The notes beneath the pieces were generated by a model. It saw nothing but the letters and a program-made list of their open reading frames with translations. It had not been told where the DNA came from and ran no database searches. From JBEIHX01 sp044375455 (lineage in GTDB: Bacteria; Pseudomonadota; Alphaproteobacteria; Caulobacterales; Aquidulcibacteraceae): a stretch of DNA of 8,856 nt. Location of the stretch: positions 1-8,856 of the forward strand of contig JBILMQ010000141.1 in assembly GCA_044375455.1 (NCBI GenBank), in the 5' to 3' direction. Both the position numbers and the translations under genes were made by a program. Positions 6,891-8,856 of this stretch are shown here, piece after piece (the first letter of the stretch is position 1; each line of letters opens with the position of its first letter).

Positions 6891-6897
6891 ACCGGGC

Positions 6898-8244
6898 ATG
6901 GACGGCAATCAATCTGAAGAGTCCTTTCACATGAAAGGCAATTTCGCCCCGGTGGGAGCGGAGGTTGAGGCGTTTGACCTCGCCGTGGACGGCGCGATCC
7001 CCCCGGAGCTTGATGGTCTTTATGTCCGTAACGGCTCCAATCCCAAATCCGGCGATCCGGGTCATTGGTTCTTCGGCGATGGAATGCTGCATGGCGTGCG
7101 CCTGAAAGGCGGCAAGGCGCTCTGGTTTCGCAATCGCTGGGTGCGCACCAGGGTGTTCGACGGCGCCAACCGCCTGGCGCCGCAGAACATACTCGACCGC
7201 ACAGTCTCAAGCGCGAACACAAACATCATCCAGCACGCGGGCCGCCTCTTCGCCCTGGAAGAAGGCGCCTTCCCCACGCAGGTTCAGGCGGATCTGTCGA
7301 CGTTTGGCCCCTACGACTTCGATGGCCGGCTGACCACGTCGTTCACCGCCCACCCCAAGATCTGCCCTGAAACCGGCGAGATGCATGCGTTCGGCTACGG
7401 TTTCGCGCCGCCGTTTCTGACCTATCATCATATCGACGCATCCGGCGCTCTGATGCGGTCTGTGGAAATCCCGGTCTCCGGCCCCACAATGCACCACGAT
7501 TTCGTGATGACCCGGCGTCACGTGATCTTCATGGATTTGCCGGTCGTCTTTGATGTGATGATTGCGATCAAGGGCGGCATGCCGTTCCGCTGGTCGGACG
7601 ACTATGGCGCGCGCCTCCTGATCCTGCCACGCGGCGGCCCGATTGAGGCGTTGCGCACGGTCACCGTGGCGCCGTGCTACGTCTTTCATCCTGCAAACGC
7701 TTATGAGGAACCCGACGGCACCATTGTGATCGACGTTGTGCGCTACCCTGAACTCTGGCGCCACCGCAGCCAGTTCGCTGCCGAGGATGCAGCCCACCTG
7801 CACAGGTGGCGCATCCCGCCGGGCGCCGACAGGGCGCACGAGGAACAGCTGTCGGATCGATTGACCGAGTTTCCCCGTATCAATGACCAGCGCGCCGGTC
7901 TCGCGGCGCGCTTCACATACATGGCGGCGATGACCCCGGGACACCCGAAGCTCGGTTTCAACCGCATCGCCAAGCATGACGGGCGCACCGGCGAGGTTGC
8001 GGAACACGCGTTCGGCCCGGGGCGGCTGGTCAGCGAGTTCACGTTCGTGCCGGCTGGTTCCGGCGAAGACCACGGCTACCTGATGGGCTTCGTTTTTGAT
8101 GCTGCGACCGACCGATCCGACCTCGTCCTTCTGGACGCGCAAAACCCGTCGACAGCCCCGATCGCGCGGGTGCGTCTGCCCCAGCGCGTGCCGCAGGGCT
8201 TTCATGGCGGCTTCATCCCGGCCAATGCGGTTGGCATGGCGTGA
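6898..8244 (+). CDS. Carotenoid oxygenase family protein (carotenoid/stilbenoid cleavage dioxygenase)
   Basis: This 448-residue non-heme iron dioxygenase of the RPE65/ACO/lignostilbene-dioxygenase family cleaves a C=C bond of carotenoids, apocarotenoids or stilbenoids with O2. It is of normal bacterial length. The four iron-ligand histidines are all recognisable: His152 (TAHPK), His200 (MHHDF), His264 (YVFHPANAY) and His436 (QGFHGGF), on the separate blades expected of the seven-bladed propeller. Second-shell acidic residues are also present: Glu121/122 in LFALEEG, Glu270/271 in AYEEPDG, and the Glu of VSEFTFVP. The N-terminal GLYVRNGSNP and HWFFGDGMLHG are family motifs. There is no signal peptide. 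No carotenoid biosynthesis or rhodopsin gene is nearby, so the substrate is open. Its TGA overlaps the GTG of the nuclease gene. Confidence 0.95.
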   Translation: MDGNQSEESFHMKGNFAPVGAEVEAFDLAVDGAIPPELDGLYVRNGSNPKSGDPGHWFFGDGMLHGVRLKGGKALWFRNRWVRTRVFDGANRLAPQNILDRTVSSANTNIIQHAGRLFALEEGAFPTQVQADLSTFGPYDFDGRLTTSFTAHPKICPETGEMHAFGYGFAPPFLTYHHIDASGALMRSVEIPVSGPTMHHDFVMTRRHVIFMDLPVVFDVMIAIKGGMPFRWSDDYGARLLILPRGGPIEALRTVTVAPCYVFHPANAYEEPDGTIVIDVVRYPELWRHRSQFAAEDAAHLHRWRIPPGADRAHEEQLSDRLTEFPRINDQRAGLAARFTYMAAMTPGHPKLGFNRIAKHDGRTGEVAEHAFGPGRLVSEFTFVPAGSGEDHGYLMGFVFDAATDRSDLVLLDAQNPSTAPIARVRLPQRVPQGFHGGFIPANAVGMA

Positions 8245-8636
8245 GCGACGGCGAGCCCGCTTCCTGGGTGCGCCATGGCAAGGTGCGCGCGCGACTGAGT
8301 GCCGGCGGGCTTGACCTGGAGATTGAAGGCGTCACGACACAGGCGAAATATTATAAACCACTTGTGCGTGAGTTTTTCCGCAAGCAGATGACACGCATCC
8401 GCCCTGCTTGGGGAGACTTCCAGGTCAGTATCCGGATGGAGTTCATCGGCGAGGCGCCACTGCTTGATCTCGACAACCTGGCCAAGGCGCTGCTGGACTC
8501 CGTCAACGGTGTCGCGTTTCATGATGACAGTCAGGTTGCACGTCTGTCCGTTGAGCGCGCGCCCGGTGAAAGGGACCGCATCAGTCTGCGGGCGGAACCT
8601 ATTGCGCCCGCACAGCCTTTCTCAAAACCTGAGTGA
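8241..8636 (+). CDS. RusA family crossover junction endodeoxyribonuclease-like protein
   Basis: This 131-residue protein has the RusA-type active-site pattern. RusA enzymes are Mg2+-dependent dimeric Holliday-junction resolvases, often prophage-borne. The hallmark LLDLDNLAKALLDSVNG (residues 74-90) supplies Asp76, Asp78 and Lys82, and HDDSQV (94-99) supplies the third acidic residue at Asp95/96. This matches the catalytic Asp/Asp/Lys/Asp layout known for E. coli RusA. The N-terminal half has RLSAGGLDLEIEG and a basic helix containing FFRKQMTRIRP. The GTG start overlaps the oxygenase TGA as GTGA (8241-8244), implying translational coupling; no good Shine-Dalgarno or in-frame ATG fits better. 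No phage genes flank it, so it appears to be a chromosomal member whose actual substrate is uncertain. Confidence 0.82.
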   Translation: MSDGEPASWVRHGKVRARLSAGGLDLEIEGVTTQAKYYKPLVREFFRKQMTRIRPAWGDFQVSIRMEFIGEAPLLDLDNLAKALLDSVNGVAFHDDSQVARLSVERAPGERDRISLRAEPIAPAQPFSKPE

Positions 8637-8856
8637 TCGATCCGCGGACCAGAGCGCCGCACTCTAAGCGTCTCCTGCATCCAGCCGACCAAGTCAGGCG
8701 ACCGCCTCAGGCCGCCGGACCGTGCCGGCCAGAGTCGGGAAGGCCAGAGTTGGCAAAGCCAGATCCGGAAAGGCCAGATCCGGGCAGGGCGGATCGGGAA
8801 TGCAGGCCCCGTGAGTGGTTCTGCGGGCGCTCCCCCCACACATCGGGGGCAAGGCC
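8637..8856. other. Terminal region without a supported gene
   Basis: There are 220 bases between the nuclease stop and the window edge. It has no ORF with a start codon that I can support. It contains the 15-bp tandem repeat at 8727-8801. It also has a CCCCC...GGGGG inverted repeat (about 8833-8837 with 8845-8849) near the edge, with no T-tract after it. No clear terminator follows the nuclease gene. Confidence 0.4.
8727..8801. repeat. Five direct copies of a 15-bp tandem repeat
   Basis: The units, starting at 8727, 8742, 8757, 8772 and 8787, are GGCCAGAGTCGGGAA, GGCCAGAGTTGGCAA, AGCCAGATCCGGAAA, GGCCAGATCCGGGCA and GGGCGGATCGGGAAT. They abut with no spacers and no indels; copies 1-2 and 3-4 are most alike. 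Because 15 is a multiple of 3, any frame through it reads as a pentapeptide repeat. On the plus strand one frame gives RPESG RPELA KPDPE RPDPG, open to the window edge but with no start codon. It may be a minisatellite or the start of a low-complexity coding segment. Confidence 0.75.

Noticed and set aside
6790..6897. Possible terminator (GGCGCG...CGCGCC, 6833-6873) after DUF502
   Set aside because: The loop is long (29 nt) and there is no T-tract; the pairing is what GC-rich DNA gives by chance.
6022..7092. Long upstream extension of the kinase frame (685-residue reading)
   Set aside because: The extra residues are low-complexity Arg/Gly/Pro-rich sequence antisense to DUF502 and the oxygenase start; the kinase fold is complete from 6021.
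7207..8205. 332-residue minus-strand ORF inside the carotenoid oxygenase
   Set aside because: It is the antisense shadow of a gene with all four iron-ligand histidines, and its product is His/Arg-rich with no recognisable domain.
8727..8801. Possible CRISPR array
   Set aside because: The units are only 15 bp and abut directly with no unique spacers.
8531..8839. Minus-strand ORF through the 15-bp repeat
   Set aside because: Its second half is antisense to the RusA-like gene, the start is a GTG without a clear Shine-Dalgarno, and the product is a Trp/Arg-rich repeat followed by shadow sequence.

Overview
The window is GC-rich, Gram-negative chromosomal DNA. I read it as alphaproteobacterial because of its protein families and base composition: a NodT-type efflux outer-membrane factor, a TorF-type putative porin, an APH-fold kinase paired with DUF6285, a two-pass DUF502 membrane protein and a TIGR03862-type flavoprotein. 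The genus cannot be fixed from the sequence. No rRNA, tRNA, insertion sequence, phage block or CRISPR array is visible, and the gene density and compact overlaps suggest a stable chromosomal segment.

Layout, left to right. At 2-1045 (+) is the 3' part of an RND-efflux outer-membrane factor whose N-terminus lies off the left edge. At 1046-1312 is a non-coding gap ending in a strong hairpin terminator that serves the leftward porin gene at 1313-2044 (-). A 304-bp gap at 2045-2348 holds an operator-like palindrome upstream of the porin. An SDR oxidoreductase follows at 2349-3152 (-). A 274-bp divergent spacer separates it from a flavoprotein at 3427-4716 (+). The flavoprotein's last 77 bp overlap, tail to tail, a DUF6285 gene at 4640-5038 (-). 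That gene is the downstream partner, through an ATGA overlap, of an APH-fold phosphotransferase at 5035-6021 (-). A 48-bp divergent spacer leads to a DUF502 membrane protein at 6070-6789 (+), then a carotenoid oxygenase at 6898-8244 (+). A RusA-like Holliday-junction nuclease at 8241-8636 (+) is coupled to the oxygenase by a GTGA overlap. The last 220 bp have no supported gene but contain five direct copies of a 15-bp repeat.

Functional reading. The APH-fold kinase plus DUF6285 is the clearest two-gene operon. It resembles the LvaA/LvaB pair that phosphorylates 4-hydroxyacyl-CoA in Pseudomonas levulinate catabolism, but no acyl-CoA dehydrogenase is adjacent here. The oxygenase-RusA pair is an unexpected translational coupling between carotenoid or stilbene cleavage and DNA-junction resolution. 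The remaining genes appear to be independent transcription units. I see no clear evidence for a wholly new multi-gene system. The best leads are the two overlapping pairs, the palindrome upstream of the porin and the terminal 15-bp repeat.
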